Part shown: positions 9,516 through 19,179 of the stretch, piece after piece | Numbering within the stretch: position 1 is the first letter of the stretch | Layout: each line of letters opens with the position of its first letter | From: Anditalea andensis | GTDB lineage: Bacteria > Bacteroidota > Bacteroidia > Cytophagales > Cyclobacteriaceae | Direction of reading: 5' to 3' | NCBI RefSeq assembly: GCF_000714815.1 | Contig: NZ_JMIH01000023.1 | Location: 124,001-188,000, forward strand | Length of the DNA stretch: 64,000 nt | Program-made: the position numbers and the translations under genes | Notes under the pieces: model-generated | The model's database searches: none | Told to the model about the DNA's origin: nothing | The model's input: the letters and a program-made list of their open reading frames with translations, nothing else

Positions 9516-10628
9516 CTAAAAAAACTCTTTCATCTTATCAAAGAAATTCTTTTCCGACTTACCTGGATCTGGAATAAAGTTGCTGGAACTCCTCAGGTTT
9601 TCTAGGATTTGTCTTTCTTCTTTTGATAGCTGTTTGGGTGTCCAAACGTTCACATGTATAAGTTGGTCTCCTTTTGAATATCCATTTATATCATTTATAC
9701 CCTTCCCTTTTAACCTTAAAACTTTCCCGCTCTGGGTACCGGGTTCAAGTTTAATTTTCACTTTCCCATCTATAGTAGGTACTTCTATCTGTGCTCCCAG
9801 AGCAGCATCTACAAAACTTACATAAAGATCGAATATTACATTGTTGCCATCTCTCTGTAACAGATCATCCGCTATTTCCTCTATCACTATCAAAAGGTCA
9901 CCAGCTATGCCACCTGGGGTTTCATTCCCCTTTCCGGACATACTCAGCTGCATGCCATCAGCTACTCCTCCTGGGATTTTGATAGGTATCACTTCTTCCC
10001 TGATGACCAGACCTTTAGAATCTGCCTCAGCAGGCTTTTTATCTACTATCTGACCATTGCCCCCACATGAAGGACAGGTACTTGCGGACACCATTTGGCC
10101 CAGCATGGTATTCACTACTTTTTTTACCTGACCTGATCCCTGACAGGTGCTGCAGGTTTTGAAAGTGACACCTTCTGCTAGGACATGCCTTTTGACTTTG
10201 ATCTTTTTCTCTACTCCCCCGGCTACTTCTTTTAGATTAAGCCTTAATTTCACACGCAGATTGGTGCCTTTTTTGGTACGACGCCCTCCTCGGCCGCCAC
10301 CGCCAAAGAAAGAATCAAAGCCACCTCCACCAAAGATATCACCAAACTGGGAAAATATATCATCCATATTCATCCCTGCTCCTCCACCAAAACCGCCGGC
10401 TCCGCTCACTCCCTGATGTCCAAACTGGTCATAGCGCTGCTTTTTTTCAGGGTTGCTCAAAACTTCATAAGCTTCTGCCGCCTCCTTAAATTTATCTTCA
10501 GCTTCAGGATTGTCCGGGTTTTTATCTGGATGGTATTTAATAGCCATTTTTCTATAGGCTTTTTTTATCTCATCCGCACTCGCATCCTTGCTTATTTCCA
10601 ATATTTCGTAATAATCTCTTTTTGCCAT
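9516..10628 (-). CDS. dnaJ: Chaperone DnaJ with a reduced zinc-binding domain
   Basis: 370 residues. J domain at 1-70 with HPD at 33-35, Gly/Phe region at 72-118, zinc domain at about 140-205, then the two beta-barrel substrate domains and a C-terminal helix. DnaJ normally has four CxxCxGxG repeats; here only the middle two exist (Cys159/162 and Cys185/188). The positions of the first and fourth are VLAEGVTF and [11 protein letters not shown], with no Cys. So one zinc site (repeats 2 and 3) should form and the other (1 and 4) cannot. Co-chaperone of DnaK; grpE is directly upstream with a 7-bp gap, so they form one transcript. dnaK is not in the window. Confidence 0.97.
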   Translation of the reverse strand: MAKRDYYEILEISKDASADEIKKAYRKMAIKYHPDKNPDNPEAEDKFKEAAEAYEVLSNPEKKQRYDQFGHQGVSGAGGFGGGAGMNMDDIFSQFGDIFGGGGFDSFFGGGGRGGRRTKKGTNLRVKLRLNLKEVAGGVEKKIKVKRHVLAEGVTFKTCSTCQGSGQVKKVVNTMLGQMVSASTCPSCGGNGQIVDKKPAEADSKGLVIREEVIPIKIPGGVADGMQLSMSGKGNETPGGIAGDLLIVIEEIADDLLQRDGNNVIFDLYVSFVDAALGAQIEVPTIDGKVKIKLEPGTQSGKVLRLKGKGINDINGYSKGDQLIHVNVWTPKQLSKEERQILENLRSSSNFIPDPGKSEKNFFDKMKEFF

Positions 10629-10635
10629 AATAATT

Positions 10636-11211
10636 CTATGATCCGATGACCACTTTAGCGTACCTGATTACCTTGTCCCCAAGTGTATATCCTTTTTCTA
10701 CTACATCTATTACCTTACCCTTCATATCATCTGTAGGTGCCGGTATCTGGGTGATGGCCTCCTGGGTTTCAGAATCAAATCCATTACCTATCAAATCATC
10801 CATTGGTTTAACACCTTTAGACTCCAATACTTTCAATAGCTTGTTATATATGAGCACTTTGCCCTCTATCATATTAGATGATTTTTCATTCTGATCTGCA
10901 GCTTTTATAGCCCGTTCAAAATCATCCACCACCGGAATTAAATCTTTTAAAACATCTTCTGAAGCTGTTTTTATTAATTCCAATCGCTCTTTAGCTGTTC
11001 TTCTACGGTAATTTTCAAATTCAGAATAAAGCCTTAAATATTTATCTTTGAGCTCTTGGGCTTCAGCTTTGAATTTATCTTCAACACTGATCTGTTCTTT
11101 TTCATCCTGATCTTCACCAGTCTGATCTGGAGCATCTTGCTCTATCTGCTCTTCAGCAGCCAAATTTTCAGTAGTTTTATCTTTTTGTTCTAAATTATCT
11201 TTATCCGCCAT
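10636..11211 (-). CDS. grpE: Nucleotide exchange factor GrpE
   Basis: 191 residues. An acidic, disordered N-terminus (about 1-48) is followed by a long coiled coil containing [18 protein letters not shown] and a C-terminal beta domain ending in [10 protein letters not shown]-like residues ([16 protein letters not shown]), the GrpE signature. It releases ADP from DnaK. First gene of a grpE-dnaJ operon; no HrcA/CIRCE element (TTAGCACTC inverted repeat) is seen in the 76 bp before it. Confidence 0.96.
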   Translation of the reverse strand: MADKDNLEQKDKTTENLAAEEQIEQDAPDQTGEDQDEKEQISVEDKFKAEAQELKDKYLRLYSEFENYRRRTAKERLELIKTASEDVLKDLIPVVDDFERAIKAADQNEKSSNMIEGKVLIYNKLLKVLESKGVKPMDDLIGNGFDSETQEAITQIPAPTDDMKGKVIDVVEKGYTLGDKVIRYAKVVIGS

Positions 11212-11287
11212 ATGCTTATCTTATTTTCAAAAGTTGATAAATGAAAATCAATTAGTTTGCCACACCTTTAATACTGCCAAACTGGCA

Positions 11288-12280
11288 TTAATAATTAATG
11301 GACTGCCAAATGAGGTCCTTCAATTTGTCAAGGTTATATTGTGACACTGAAGAAATAAATATAGAAGGTATATTGTCGGGAAGCTCTTTTTGCATTTCAG
11401 CCATCAACTCCTCATCCAACATGTCAGCTTTTGAAATGGCCAACAATCTTTTTTTATCCAGCAACTCAGGATTATACTGCTTGAGTTCATTGATTAATAT
11501 ACCATATTCTTTTTTGATGTCCTTAGCATCTGCCGGCACCATAAAAAGAAGAATGGAATTCCTCTCTATGTGTCTAAGAAACCTAATCCCTAGCCCCCTC
11601 CCTTCTGCCGCACCTTCTATTATACCGGGAATATCTGCCATTACAAAAGATTTATCCCCCCTATATCCTACTACCCCAAGATTTGGAACCAGGGTAGTAA
11701 AAGGATAATCTCCTATTTCAGGCTTGGCCGCAGATACTGCAGAAAGCAGGGTCGACTTACCCGCATTGGGAAATCCCACTAGGCCTACATCTGCCAGCAG
11801 TTTGAGCTCCAAAATAATCCATTCTTCTATCCCCTCTTCACCAGGCTGAGCATAATGAGGTGCCTGATTAGTGGCAGATTTAAAATGGTCATTACCCAAG
11901 CCTCCCCTACCGCCCCTGGTAAGAATTACCTCCTGTCCATCTTCTGTTATTTCACACCTGATTTCACCTGTTTCGGCATCCTTAGCTAGCGTGCCTAAAG
12001 GCACATCGAGGACCATATCACTTCCATCAGCTCCCTTTCTCCGGCCACCTTCGCCCCCTTTGCCATTATCAGCTATGACATGTTTTTTATATTTAAGGTG
12101 CAATAGTGTCCAGTGCTGCGCATTGCCTCTTAAGATAATATGACCTCCCCGTCCACCATCTCCACCATCTGGCCCCCCTTTGGGCACGTGTTTTTCACGC
12201 CTGAAATGTACAGAACCAGAACCACCTGCTCCAGATCTGGAACAAAACTTCACGTAATCTATAAAATTGGAATCTGCCAC
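11288..12280 (-). CDS. obgE: GTPase ObgE/CgtA
   Basis: 330 residues, the short Obg type. Residues 1-158 form the glycine-rich Obg fold (GGxGGRGGHI, GGEGGRRKG motifs); the G domain follows with [25 protein letters not shown] and a C-terminal SSVS (G5). The C-terminal OCT domain of some Obg proteins is absent. The start is GTG at 12280-12278; no in-frame ATG lies close by and the family N-terminus FIDYVKF follows at once. Role in 50S subunit assembly and stress control. Confidence 0.96.
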   Translation of the reverse strand: MADSNFIDYVKFCSRSGAGGSGSVHFRREKHVPKGGPDGGDGGRGGHIILRGNAQHWTLLHLKYKKHVIADNGKGGEGGRRKGADGSDMVLDVPLGTLAKDAETGEIRCEITEDGQEVILTRGGRGGLGNDHFKSATNQAPHYAQPGEEGIEEWIILELKLLADVGLVGFPNAGKSTLLSAVSAAKPEIGDYPFTTLVPNLGVVGYRGDKSFVMADIPGIIEGAAEGRGLGIRFLRHIERNSILLFMVPADAKDIKKEYGILINELKQYNPELLDKKRLLAISKADMLDEELMAEMQKELPDNIPSIFISSVSQYNLDKLKDLIWQSINY

Positions 12281-12305
12281 GGTTGCTTGATTTTAATTAA
12301 ACAAA

Positions 12306-12333
12306 ATTGGCTAAGCCATCACGCTTAGCCAAT
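12306..12333 (-). terminator. Terminator after adk
   Basis: An 11-bp perfect stem (ATTGGCTAAGC and complement) with a 6-nt loop, followed on the minus strand by a T-rich tract. It lies between the end of adk and the start of obgE, so it probably separates hpt-adk from obgE. Confidence 0.7.
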
Positions 12334-12361
12334 ATCTGTACAAAGTTATGTAATTATTTAT

Positions 12362-12937
12362 CTATGAATGGCTATCTACGACTTGGGAGATTTTTTCAAA
12401 TATACCTTCTATCTCTCCTACTCCATTTACCTGTGATAACTTGCCTTGCTTTTTATAATACTCGGCCACCGGTAAGGTTTCTTCCATGTAAACGTTTATT
12501 CTAGTATTGATCTTGGCGTCATCCTGATCATCAACACGGCCAGATGTTTTGCCTCTTTCCTGGATCCGCTTTTTTAAAACCTCATGAGGCACATCTAATG
12601 CTACCATACAGGTGATCGATTCCGCTTTATCAATCAATAGTTTATCCAGCGCTTCAGCCTGGGCCACTGTTCGTGGAAAACCATCAAATATGAATCCATT
12701 TACACCCGTACTGCTTTGGATCTTTTCATCCACCATACCGATTACCACTTCATCAGGCACGAGTCTTCCCTCATCCATATATTTTCGCGCCAATTGACCT
12801 AGTTCAGTACCTTGTCCCAAATGAACACGGAAAAGATCCCCTGTGGATAAATGGACCAAATTATATTTTTCAATCAGTTTTTCACTCTGAGTACCTTTGC
12901 CTGCACCGGGAGGGCCGAATAAAACAATATTTAGCAT
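12362..12937 (-). CDS. adk: Adenylate kinase
   Basis: 191 residues. P-loop GPPGAGKGT at residues 8-16, the NMP-binding motif HLSTGDLFR, and DGFPRTVAQAEAL. The LID is of the short type without the four-Cys zinc site. Converts ATP + AMP to 2 ADP. It follows hpt by 45 bp on the same strand, giving a purine operon. Confidence 0.97.
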   Translation of the reverse strand: MLNIVLFGPPGAGKGTQSEKLIEKYNLVHLSTGDLFRVHLGQGTELGQLARKYMDEGRLVPDEVVIGMVDEKIQSSTGVNGFIFDGFPRTVAQAEALDKLLIDKAESITCMVALDVPHEVLKKRIQERGKTSGRVDDQDDAKINTRINVYMEETLPVAEYYKKQGKLSQVNGVGEIEGIFEKISQVVDSHS

Positions 12938-12982
12938 AGTAAAATAATTTCTTTTTATATGATTATTAATACCAATGTCTAA

Positions 12983-13513
12983 TTAAATTTTCAATTGGTA
13001 AATTTCCTTTAAATTCCTGCCATACCCATCATAATCCAGCCCATATCCTACTACAAATTTATTGGGAATAGTGAACCCAACATATTTGATATCAAGCTTT
13101 TCCTTTAGCGCCTCGGGTTTTAATAACAAGGTAGCTATAGAAATACTTGCAGGTTTCTTATCCATTACCAGGTTAAGAATATGTTTCATACTCAAACCTG
13201 TATCAATGATATCTTCTATTATAATAACATTCCGCCCCTTAATGTCTACATTCAGTCCTATCAAGTCTTTGATACTACCTGATGAGCTTAAAGACTCATA
13301 AGAGGCAACCTTTATAAAATGAATTTCTACAGGAATATCTATAGCTTTCGCAAGATCTGACAAAAACATAAAAGATCCATTCAAAATACCTAAAAGCACA
13401 GGCTCTTTATCTTTGTAGTCTTTATTTATTTCCGACCCCAGTGCTTTAATTTTTTCCTCAAGCTGTACCTCGGAAAGGAATGGAATAAACTTTTTGTCTT
13501 TAACTTCTATCAT
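12983..13513 (-). CDS. hpt: Hypoxanthine phosphoribosyltransferase
   Basis: 176 residues. The PRPP-binding motif VIIIEDIIDTGLS is at about residues 95-107 and the flexible-loop SYxS phrase (ASYESLSSSGS) precedes it; KPEALKEKLDIKYVGFTIPNKFVVGYGLDYDG is the purine-binding end, of which VGYGLDYDG is the HPRT signature. Salvages hypoxanthine/guanine to IMP/GMP. Promoter at 13546-13578; adk is downstream. Confidence 0.95.
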   Translation of the reverse strand: MIEVKDKKFIPFLSEVQLEEKIKALGSEINKDYKDKEPVLLGILNGSFMFLSDLAKAIDIPVEIHFIKVASYESLSSSGSIKDLIGLNVDIKGRNVIIIEDIIDTGLSMKHILNLVMDKKPASISIATLLLKPEALKEKLDIKYVGFTIPNKFVVGYGLDYDGYGRNLKEIYQLKI

Positions 13514-13545
13514 AATGAAATAAAAAAACCATATTAAAGGCGGTA

Positions 13546-13578
13546 CAAATATAGGAAAAAATGACAGCCAATCGCCAA
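13546..13578 (-). promoter_or_regulatory. Promoter of hpt-adk
   Basis: On the minus strand, TTG at 13578-13576 and TATATTTG at 13553-13546 are 22 bp apart, close to the Bacteroidota -33/-7 arrangement. Transcription would begin near 13540, about 27 bp before the hpt ATG. Confidence 0.55.
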
Positions 13579-13601
13579 CTTCTCAGCTAATCACTGTTAT
13601 A

Positions 13602-14510
13602 TTATAGATATTTCATCAAATAACGATATAATCTAACCATACAATCAATATCATATAAGGAAACTTTCTCATTTGGTGTATGTACATAGTCTTCTGGAGC
13701 GCCTATAAAACACCAGTCGATTGGATAAGGTGAAAACTGCACCTCCCTCCCATCACTACCCCCACTGCCCTCTACTTCCAACTGAAATGGTATCCCACTT
13801 TCATTAGCAAGTGATATGATCTTATTTAAAAAAACTTTTCGCGGTATGTATTTATCCCTCAGAGATATGGCAACGCCCTCATGGTGCCTTACACCGGCAG
13901 TTACCCAGGTAATATCAGATATTAATGTCTGCTTTATTTCCCATTTTTCGTATATAAATTTTAAAAGGAAAGGCATACTTCCTCCTCCATGCTCTTCATA
14001 GGTAGAAAAAACAATCACGCCATCTTCTAATTCTTCACATAGCTGCAGCGCATTATATACACCCAATCTATTGTCGAGATAGGCTGCCTGGATGAATTCA
14101 TCATCCAACCTCACATTTTGTTTATATGAAAGATTTGTACCTCTCTGTATCGCTCTTGGAAAATCGTAATAAAGTTCCCCTTCGATATTTTTTAATGGAC
14201 AAATAATAGGTCCTAACTCATCATTTCCTTCTAAAAGGTCACCTGATTCAGCATCAGGGCCTCCTATCGGAACCAATTGATTATCATAGCGAACCGTAAA
14301 TCCGATCGTATCCATATGTGCAAATACTGCAGTCCTGGGAGTACCGAATTTTAGTACTATACATTCTTGAAATCCTTCACCGCTATATATCTCTGGTAAA
14401 ACTTTCCAGGTAGTTCTACGTTTAAATACAAAATCCAATATAAAAGCGGAGATAGACGACTCATCTCCTGAAACGCTTTGGATTTGCAGTAATTGCCCTA
14501 GTAATTTCAT
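13602..14510 (-). CDS. M42-type metallopeptidase/cellulase family aminopeptidase
   Basis: 302 residues from the ATG at 14510-14508. A GTG 45 bp upstream would lengthen it, but the -7 box at 14555-14562 would put the transcript start near 14548, inside that extension, so the ATG is preferred. Metal-binding motifs of the M42/M20-like fold are present: AHMDTIGF, LDNRLGVYNAL, STYEEHGGG with the catalytic Glu pair, SDITW and a late PEDYVHTPNEKV with the His ligand. Cytoplasmic (no signal). Probably a di-zinc aminopeptidase; the substrate is not known. Confidence 0.85.
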   Translation of the reverse strand: MKLLGQLLQIQSVSGDESSISAFILDFVFKRRTTWKVLPEIYSGEGFQECIVLKFGTPRTAVFAHMDTIGFTVRYDNQLVPIGGPDAESGDLLEGNDELGPIICPLKNIEGELYYDFPRAIQRGTNLSYKQNVRLDDEFIQAAYLDNRLGVYNALQLCEELEDGVIVFSTYEEHGGGSMPFLLKFIYEKWEIKQTLISDITWVTAGVRHHEGVAISLRDKYIPRKVFLNKIISLANESGIPFQLEVEGSGGSDGREVQFSPYPIDWCFIGAPEDYVHTPNEKVSLYDIDCMVRLYRYLMKYL

Positions 14511-14554
14511 ATTGGCATAGTTTATGACTGGTAATTGAAACAAAAAAGTTAACA

Positions 14555-14562
14555 CAAACCTA
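14555..14562 (-). promoter_or_regulatory. -7 promoter box of the M42 peptidase gene
   Basis: The minus strand reads TAGGTTTG, matching TAnnTTTG. It lies 45 bp before the preferred ATG and overlaps the alternative GTG start. A TTG is present only 13 bp upstream, so the -33 part is poor. Confidence 0.4.
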
Positions 14563-14606
14563 CATAAAACATTTGCAAGAAAGTTTTACGTTCTGAATAA
14601 AAAATT

Positions 14607-14614
14607 TACATTTG
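14607..14614 (+). promoter_or_regulatory. -7 promoter box of the OmpA-family gene
   Basis: TACATTTG, identical to the box before tRNA-His. It lies 72 bp before the ATG, leaving an AT-rich leader of about 65 nt, which fits a strongly expressed outer-membrane protein in Bacteroidota. Confidence 0.55.
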
Positions 14615-14686
14615 CATACAATTACAAGTAAATATGTTTGGAGTTAAATCAATTAAACACTTAAATTTGGAAAAAAATTTTTTATT

Positions 14687-15970
14687 ATGAAAAAGTTATT
14701 ACTATCAACATTAATGGTTGGTGCATTAGCAGTTGGAGCTAATGCCCAAGACGACTTTAACAAGTGGTCAATTGAAGTGAGTGGAGGAGGAAATAAAGCC
14801 ATGAAGCCTATGACGCCTGGCTATTATTCCCCTTTTCTTAACTTAGGACACGGTGACGTGGGAGTTCGGTATATGTTTAACGAGAAATGGGGCTGGAAAT
14901 TGGATTACGGCTTTGGAAGGTTTTCCGAAGCTAGCCAAGACAACAATCCAACTTTCGAAACAAACTACTATAGAGCAAACCTTCAAGGGGTGGCTAACTT
15001 AGGTAGGATATTGAACTGGGAAACTTTCACTAGAAGATTCAACATATTGCTACATGCTGGTGGTGGTATCGGAAGAATTACTCCTCAACAAAATGAGTGG
15101 GAAGGTTTTCAGGACAATGTTTACAACCTTATCGCAGGTGTTACAGGCCAAATTAGACTTAGTGACAGAATCGCCTTGACTGGTGATATCAGTACTATTG
15201 CTAATGGACGTCAGGATGTAACTTTTGATGGAGCATCTAGTATTGATCCTAATCATTACACTTATTATGGACCTGCCGCTAACTGGTGGACTGGTACATT
15301 GGGTCTGACCTTCTATCTTGGTGGAAACTCTACTCATGCTGACTGGAGCATAAGAGAAGACAGATATGCTACCAAAGAAGAATTAGCTAATCAGATTGGT
15401 GAAATCAGAGATATGCTAAGAGATTCTGATGGTGATGGTGTACCTGATTATTTGGATAAAGAACCTAATACCCCATCTGGAGCTAGAGTTGATTCTCATG
15501 GTAGAACCCTTGATTCTGATGGTGACGGTATCCCTGATCATTTAGACAAATGTCCATTTGTTCCTGGCCCAGCTTCTAATGACGGATGTCCTGTAGAAGA
15601 TGATGAAGACAGAGAAAGAGACTTCTTCAGACAAGCAATCAATGATGGTTATGTAAACGTTTATTTTGCTTTTGACAGTGCTAGACCTTTAGGTTACTCT
15701 GCTTCTGCTGCACAGTACGTTTCTAATTTCATGAAGAGAAATCCAGGTGTAAGTGTCGAAATCAAAGGTTATGCTGATGAGATCGGACCAGAAGATTACA
15801 ACCAGAGATTATCTGAAAGAAGAGCTAAATCAGTATACGATATTGTTATAGCTTCTGGAGTAGATGCTAGCAGATTATCTTACAGAGGTTACGGTGAAGA
15901 TACTAGCGTGGACAAGAGATCAGCTGATGCTCGTCAGTTGGCCAGAAGAGTTAGCTTTGAAGTACAGTAA
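14687..15970 (+). CDS. OmpA family outer-membrane protein with thrombospondin type 3 repeats
   Basis: 427 residues. Signal peptide 1-20 (ANAQ), a beta-barrel of about 190 residues, then calcium-binding type 3 repeats (DSDGDGVPDYLD and DSDGDGIPDHLDKCP, about 245-300), and a C-terminal OmpA domain (about 312-427) with YFAFDSARP and the peptidoglycan-binding phrase LSERRAKSVYDIVIASG. It anchors the outer membrane to the cell wall. The strong -7 box, long AT-rich leader and very good terminator suggest it is a major surface protein. Confidence 0.95.
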   Translation: MKKLLLSTLMVGALAVGANAQDDFNKWSIEVSGGGNKAMKPMTPGYYSPFLNLGHGDVGVRYMFNEKWGWKLDYGFGRFSEASQDNNPTFETNYYRANLQGVANLGRILNWETFTRRFNILLHAGGGIGRITPQQNEWEGFQDNVYNLIAGVTGQIRLSDRIALTGDISTIANGRQDVTFDGASSIDPNHYTYYGPAANWWTGTLGLTFYLGGNSTHADWSIREDRYATKEELANQIGEIRDMLRDSDGDGVPDYLDKEPNTPSGARVDSHGRTLDSDGDGIPDHLDKCPFVPGPASNDGCPVEDDEDRERDFFRQAINDGYVNVYFAFDSARPLGYSASAAQYVSNFMKRNPGVSVEIKGYADEIGPEDYNQRLSERRAKSVYDIVIASGVDASRLSYRGYGEDTSVDKRSADARQLARRVSFEVQ

Positions 15971-15990
15971 TATTTGAAATAAATAAATTA

Positions 15991-16020
15991 AAACCCGATC
16001 TTTATAGGTCGGGTTTTTTT
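15991..16020 (+). terminator. Rho-independent terminator of the OmpA-family gene
   Basis: AAACCCGATC and GGTCGGGTTT pair around TTTATA, with one G-U, and are followed by seven T. It lies 20 bp after the stop codon. Confidence 0.92.
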
Positions 16021-16042
16021 TGCGTCTAAAATTCTTTTATCC

Positions 16043-16693
16043 ATGTTTATATTGAACCATACCCCCTCTATAGCTAATCAATTCCTAACCGAATTGAGAG
16101 ACATCCATCGTCAAAAAGACCGGATGCGGTTCAGGAAAAATCTGGAAAGGTTAGGAGAAATCCTTGCCTATGAATTATCCAAATCATTGGATTATCAAAC
16201 TGTAGAAATAGAAACACCTCTTACCACTACCACTATTAATAACATATCTGAGCCACCAGTCATACTTTCTGTTATGAGAGCAGCATTGCCTTTCTATTTA
16301 GGGGTGTTGAACTATTTTGATCATGCAGATAGTGGTTTTATAGGAGCATATCGCCAAAAACATACTGAAGCTAATGAAGAAGTCGAAATTGACCTGAATT
16401 ATATGGCGTGCCCTTCCATAGATGGGAAAGAAATTGTAATAGTAGACCCTATGTTAGCTACCGGTAAATCATTTGTTAAAAGCGTACATCATCTTCTGAA
16501 AAACGGAAAACCCAGAATGGTACATATTATGGCAGTAATAGCTGCTCCTGAAGGTTTAGCTTATATAAAAGACAATTTAAATATTCCCCATAAATTCTGG
16601 ATAGGTGCTATGGATGATAATCTTAATGAAATGGCCTATATCGTCCCTGGATTGGGGGATGCTGGTGATTTAGCTTTCGGACCAAAATTATGA
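16043..16693 (+). CDS. upp: Uracil phosphoribosyltransferase
   Basis: 216 residues. VDPMLATGKS at about 133-142 is the PRPP-binding loop and GLGDAGDLAFG at the C-terminus is the uracil-binding signature. Forms UMP from uracil and PRPP. Its TGA overlaps the ATG of the next gene (ATGA at 16690-16693), so translation is probably coupled to the Ca2+/Na+ exchanger, although no metabolic link is obvious. Confidence 0.95.
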   Translation: MFILNHTPSIANQFLTELRDIHRQKDRMRFRKNLERLGEILAYELSKSLDYQTVEIETPLTTTTINNISEPPVILSVMRAALPFYLGVLNYFDHADSGFIGAYRQKHTEANEEVEIDLNYMACPSIDGKEIVIVDPMLATGKSFVKSVHHLLKNGKPRMVHIMAVIAAPEGLAYIKDNLNIPHKFWIGAMDDNLNEMAYIVPGLGDAGDLAFGPKL

Positions 16694-17619
16694 TTTATCT
16701 ATTTCTAACAATAGGACTCGTTATCCTACTTATAGGTGGGAAATATTTAGTCGATGGTGCCTCTGCCATAGCTGGCAAGCTGGGATTAAGCCCTGGACTC
16801 ATTGGACTTACAGTGGTTTCCTTTGGCACCTCGGCACCCGAGCTTCTAGTTAGTATCACTGCAGCCTTGAAAGGAGTCAGTGATATAGCTTTGGGAAATG
16901 TAGTGGGATCAAATATTACAAACATCACGCTAGTATTGGGGATCAGTGCGGTAGTATTCCCTATATCCCTACCAAAATCCGTCATAAAACTTGATTACGC
17001 ATTTACCTTAGCAATAAGTATCCTCTTTTTTATTCTGGCTTATAATGGTGTGATATCGTTACTGGATGGTATTATATTTTTAATACTTTTAGTGCTGATC
17101 AATATTTATTTTTTCAGAACTATAGCCAGGATACCGGACGATCCCGAAGATGTAGATATTCAAAGACTAAAGAAAACACCCATTTATAAGTCATTGTTAT
17201 TAATAGGAGGAGGGATAGCAGGGCTTTACTGGGGTTCTGAAATGTTTGTAGAAAATGCAATTATCATCTCTCAGCAGTTTGGCATTAGTGACAGGGTGAT
17301 AGGAGTGACTGTTATAGCTATAGGGACAAGTTTACCCGAACTTGCTACTTCACTGATAGCAGCCTTTAAAAAGCAGACAGATATAGCTTTGGGTAACATC
17401 CTAGGCTCTAATCTAATGAATATATTAGCCATCATCGGGGTCACCGCTGTAGTTAAACCTATAATGGTCTCTGATTTGTTTTTAAGAAACGACTTTTTAT
17501 GGATGCTAGGTTTCACTTTACTGCTCCTCCCCATAATACTGACCAAATTACGTATTAGCAGGTGGGAAGGTGGTCTATTGACATCTGGATACGTGCTTTA
17601 TTTATATTTCCTTTTATGA
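16690..17619 (+). CDS. Calcium/sodium antiporter (CaCA family, YrbG-like)
   Basis: 309 residues with ten or so membrane segments in two halves. The two alpha repeats carry GTSAPELLVS (about 51-60) and GTSLPELATS (about 216-225), the ion-binding signatures of the CaCA superfamily, each followed by GNxxGSNxxN. Inner-membrane exchanger. It overlaps upp upstream and a small membrane protein gene downstream by 4 bp each. Confidence 0.95.
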   Translation: MIYLFLTIGLVILLIGGKYLVDGASAIAGKLGLSPGLIGLTVVSFGTSAPELLVSITAALKGVSDIALGNVVGSNITNITLVLGISAVVFPISLPKSVIKLDYAFTLAISILFFILAYNGVISLLDGIIFLILLVLINIYFFRTIARIPDDPEDVDIQRLKKTPIYKSLLLIGGGIAGLYWGSEMFVENAIIISQQFGISDRVIGVTVIAIGTSLPELATSLIAAFKKQTDIALGNILGSNLMNILAIIGVTAVVKPIMVSDLFLRNDFLWMLGFTLLLLPIILTKLRISRWEGGLLTSGYVLYLYFLL

Positions 17620-18074
17620 CAGCGTATGTACTTAAATTTTTGGGCATATATGTAATATGCCTATTTAAATTTATAGGCGGTCCCGTATTAGGTACTGCAG
17701 CAGGATATTCAGTATTCGAAATTGTTATCGTCACTGTATTAGGTTTAATGAGCAGTGTCATTGCCTTTACCTATATCGGTTCCTTCCTGAAAACTACTTA
17801 CCACCACTACTTCCAGCCCAGACGTAAACTCTTTAATAGTAAAACCAGAAAAATGGTACACCTATGGCAAAAATTTGGAGCCATCGGAGTGGCCGCTATG
17901 ACACCGATAATCCTTTCTCCTATTGGGGGAGCTATACTTATGAATGCCTTTGGGGTAAAAAGAAAAAAAATATTGCTATATATGTTGGTAAGCGGTATAT
18001 TCTGGTCATCCTTCTTTGCCTTAACTATAGACCATCTAAGAAAAATCCCCATCGTATCGGGTATATTAAATTAG
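17616..18074 (+). CDS. Small multi-pass membrane protein, function unknown
   Basis: 152 residues from the ATG at 17616-17618, which overlaps the TGA of the exchanger. About four hydrophobic segments (near 5-25, 30-55, 90-110 and 120-140) surround a basic loop (FQPRRKLFNSKTRK). The loop and the GAIGVAAMTPIILSPIGG phrase recall DedA/small multidrug-export-like proteins (COG2426 style), but the match is weak. The coupling to a cation exchanger suggests a membrane-transport role. Not identified with certainty. Confidence 0.75.
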   Translation: MTAYVLKFLGIYVICLFKFIGGPVLGTAAGYSVFEIVIVTVLGLMSSVIAFTYIGSFLKTTYHHYFQPRRKLFNSKTRKMVHLWQKFGAIGVAAMTPIILSPIGGAILMNAFGVKRKKILLYMLVSGIFWSSFFALTIDHLRKIPIVSGILN

Positions 18075-18183
18075 ATCCCGTGACTATCATTGCATGATAA
18101 AGTCTCATGACCAAAATTTAAATATAAGTAGGGTGTCGGATCATAAGATACCACATGACACTTCTTCAGATAACCACACCAGT

Positions 18184-19092
18184 CTATTCAGGTAATTCCT
18201 CATCAGGTAAAATTTCTATATCCTGAATAAGCACTTTTTTTGAAATCTGCTGCCCTGTCAATGTAGCGGCTAAACCACCCATGGCGGTTTCCTTATACTT
18301 ACTTTCCATATTAGCTCCTATCTCCCCCATCGCTTCCACACATTCATCTACAGGAATAACAGCACTTACATCAGCGAGTGCGATCTGTGCAGAACTATTG
18401 GCTATGGCTGCTGCACTGGCATTCCTTACCACACAGGGAATTTCCACTAGTCCCGCCACTGGATCACATACCAGTCCAAGCATGCACTGTATCGTAATAG
18501 CCACTGCATTAAATACCTGGTCTATAGATCCCCCTAAACAATATACTATAGCTCCTGAAGCCATAGCTGCAGCAGAGCCTGTTTCTGCCTGACAGCCGCC
18601 TACAGCCCCAGCTAAACTAGCTTTTTGCTCTATAATTAGAGCTATACCTGCCCCTACCAAAAGACCTTCTAAAATATGTTGATCCTCAAGGCCGTGTATC
18701 TCCTGTAAAGTATAAAGGGTACCTGGAAGTATCCCTGATGCCCCTGCTGTAGGAGCAGCCACTACCCTGCCCATACAACTATTCACTTCTTTAGCAGCCA
18801 AAGCCCTTGATATTAGTTTTTGAAATTCCGGTGATAATACAGCTTTGGGATATTTATAGACTTTCTTCGCACCATTATTAATCATACCGGATCGGGAAGT
18901 CATCTCTTCTCTCAAGCCTGTTTCCACCGCATCTTTCATTACTGTAAATGCCCTTAGTAATCCACTCCAGATCGCTTCCTCCGTACTACCTCTTTGTGCT
19001 ATTTCATACTCTAGTACAGGTGCATAGAGAGGAACCTTTTTCTCTTCACAATAAGCTTTCCAGCCTACAAAATCTTCAAATAGATAACTCAT
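18184..19092 (-). CDS. sdaAA: L-serine dehydratase, iron-sulfur type, alpha chain
   Basis: 302 residues. The conserved Cys are seen in NSCMGRVVAAPTAGASG, GAVGGCQAETGSAAAM and LVCDPVAGLVEIPC, which bind the oxygen-sensitive 4Fe-4S cluster. Turns L-serine into pyruvate and ammonia. Many bacteria use either a fused protein of about 450 residues or adjacent alpha and beta genes; here only the alpha part is present and neither neighbour is the beta chain, so it must come from elsewhere. A 16-bp palindrome lies 88 bp upstream of the ATG. Confidence 0.93.
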   Translation of the reverse strand: MSYLFEDFVGWKAYCEEKKVPLYAPVLEYEIAQRGSTEEAIWSGLLRAFTVMKDAVETGLREEMTSRSGMINNGAKKVYKYPKAVLSPEFQKLISRALAAKEVNSCMGRVVAAPTAGASGILPGTLYTLQEIHGLEDQHILEGLLVGAGIALIIEQKASLAGAVGGCQAETGSAAAMASGAIVYCLGGSIDQVFNAVAITIQCMLGLVCDPVAGLVEIPCVVRNASAAAIANSSAQIALADVSAVIPVDECVEAMGEIGANMESKYKETAMGGLAATLTGQQISKKVLIQDIEILPDEELPE

Positions 19093-19179
19093 TCTTACCA
19101 GGGTTTACATTCTTCCAAATCAAAAATACACAAATATTATCGGTTTAAATAAAGATGACAATTATTGATCTTCTTCTAA

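Noticed and set aside
10147-10416. Proline-rich plus-strand frame opposite dnaJ
   Set aside because: It mirrors the Gly-rich DnaJ linker on the other strand and has no own start signals; it is a shadow.
11212-11287. CIRCE heat-shock operator before grpE
   Set aside because: No TTAGCACTC inverted repeat is present.
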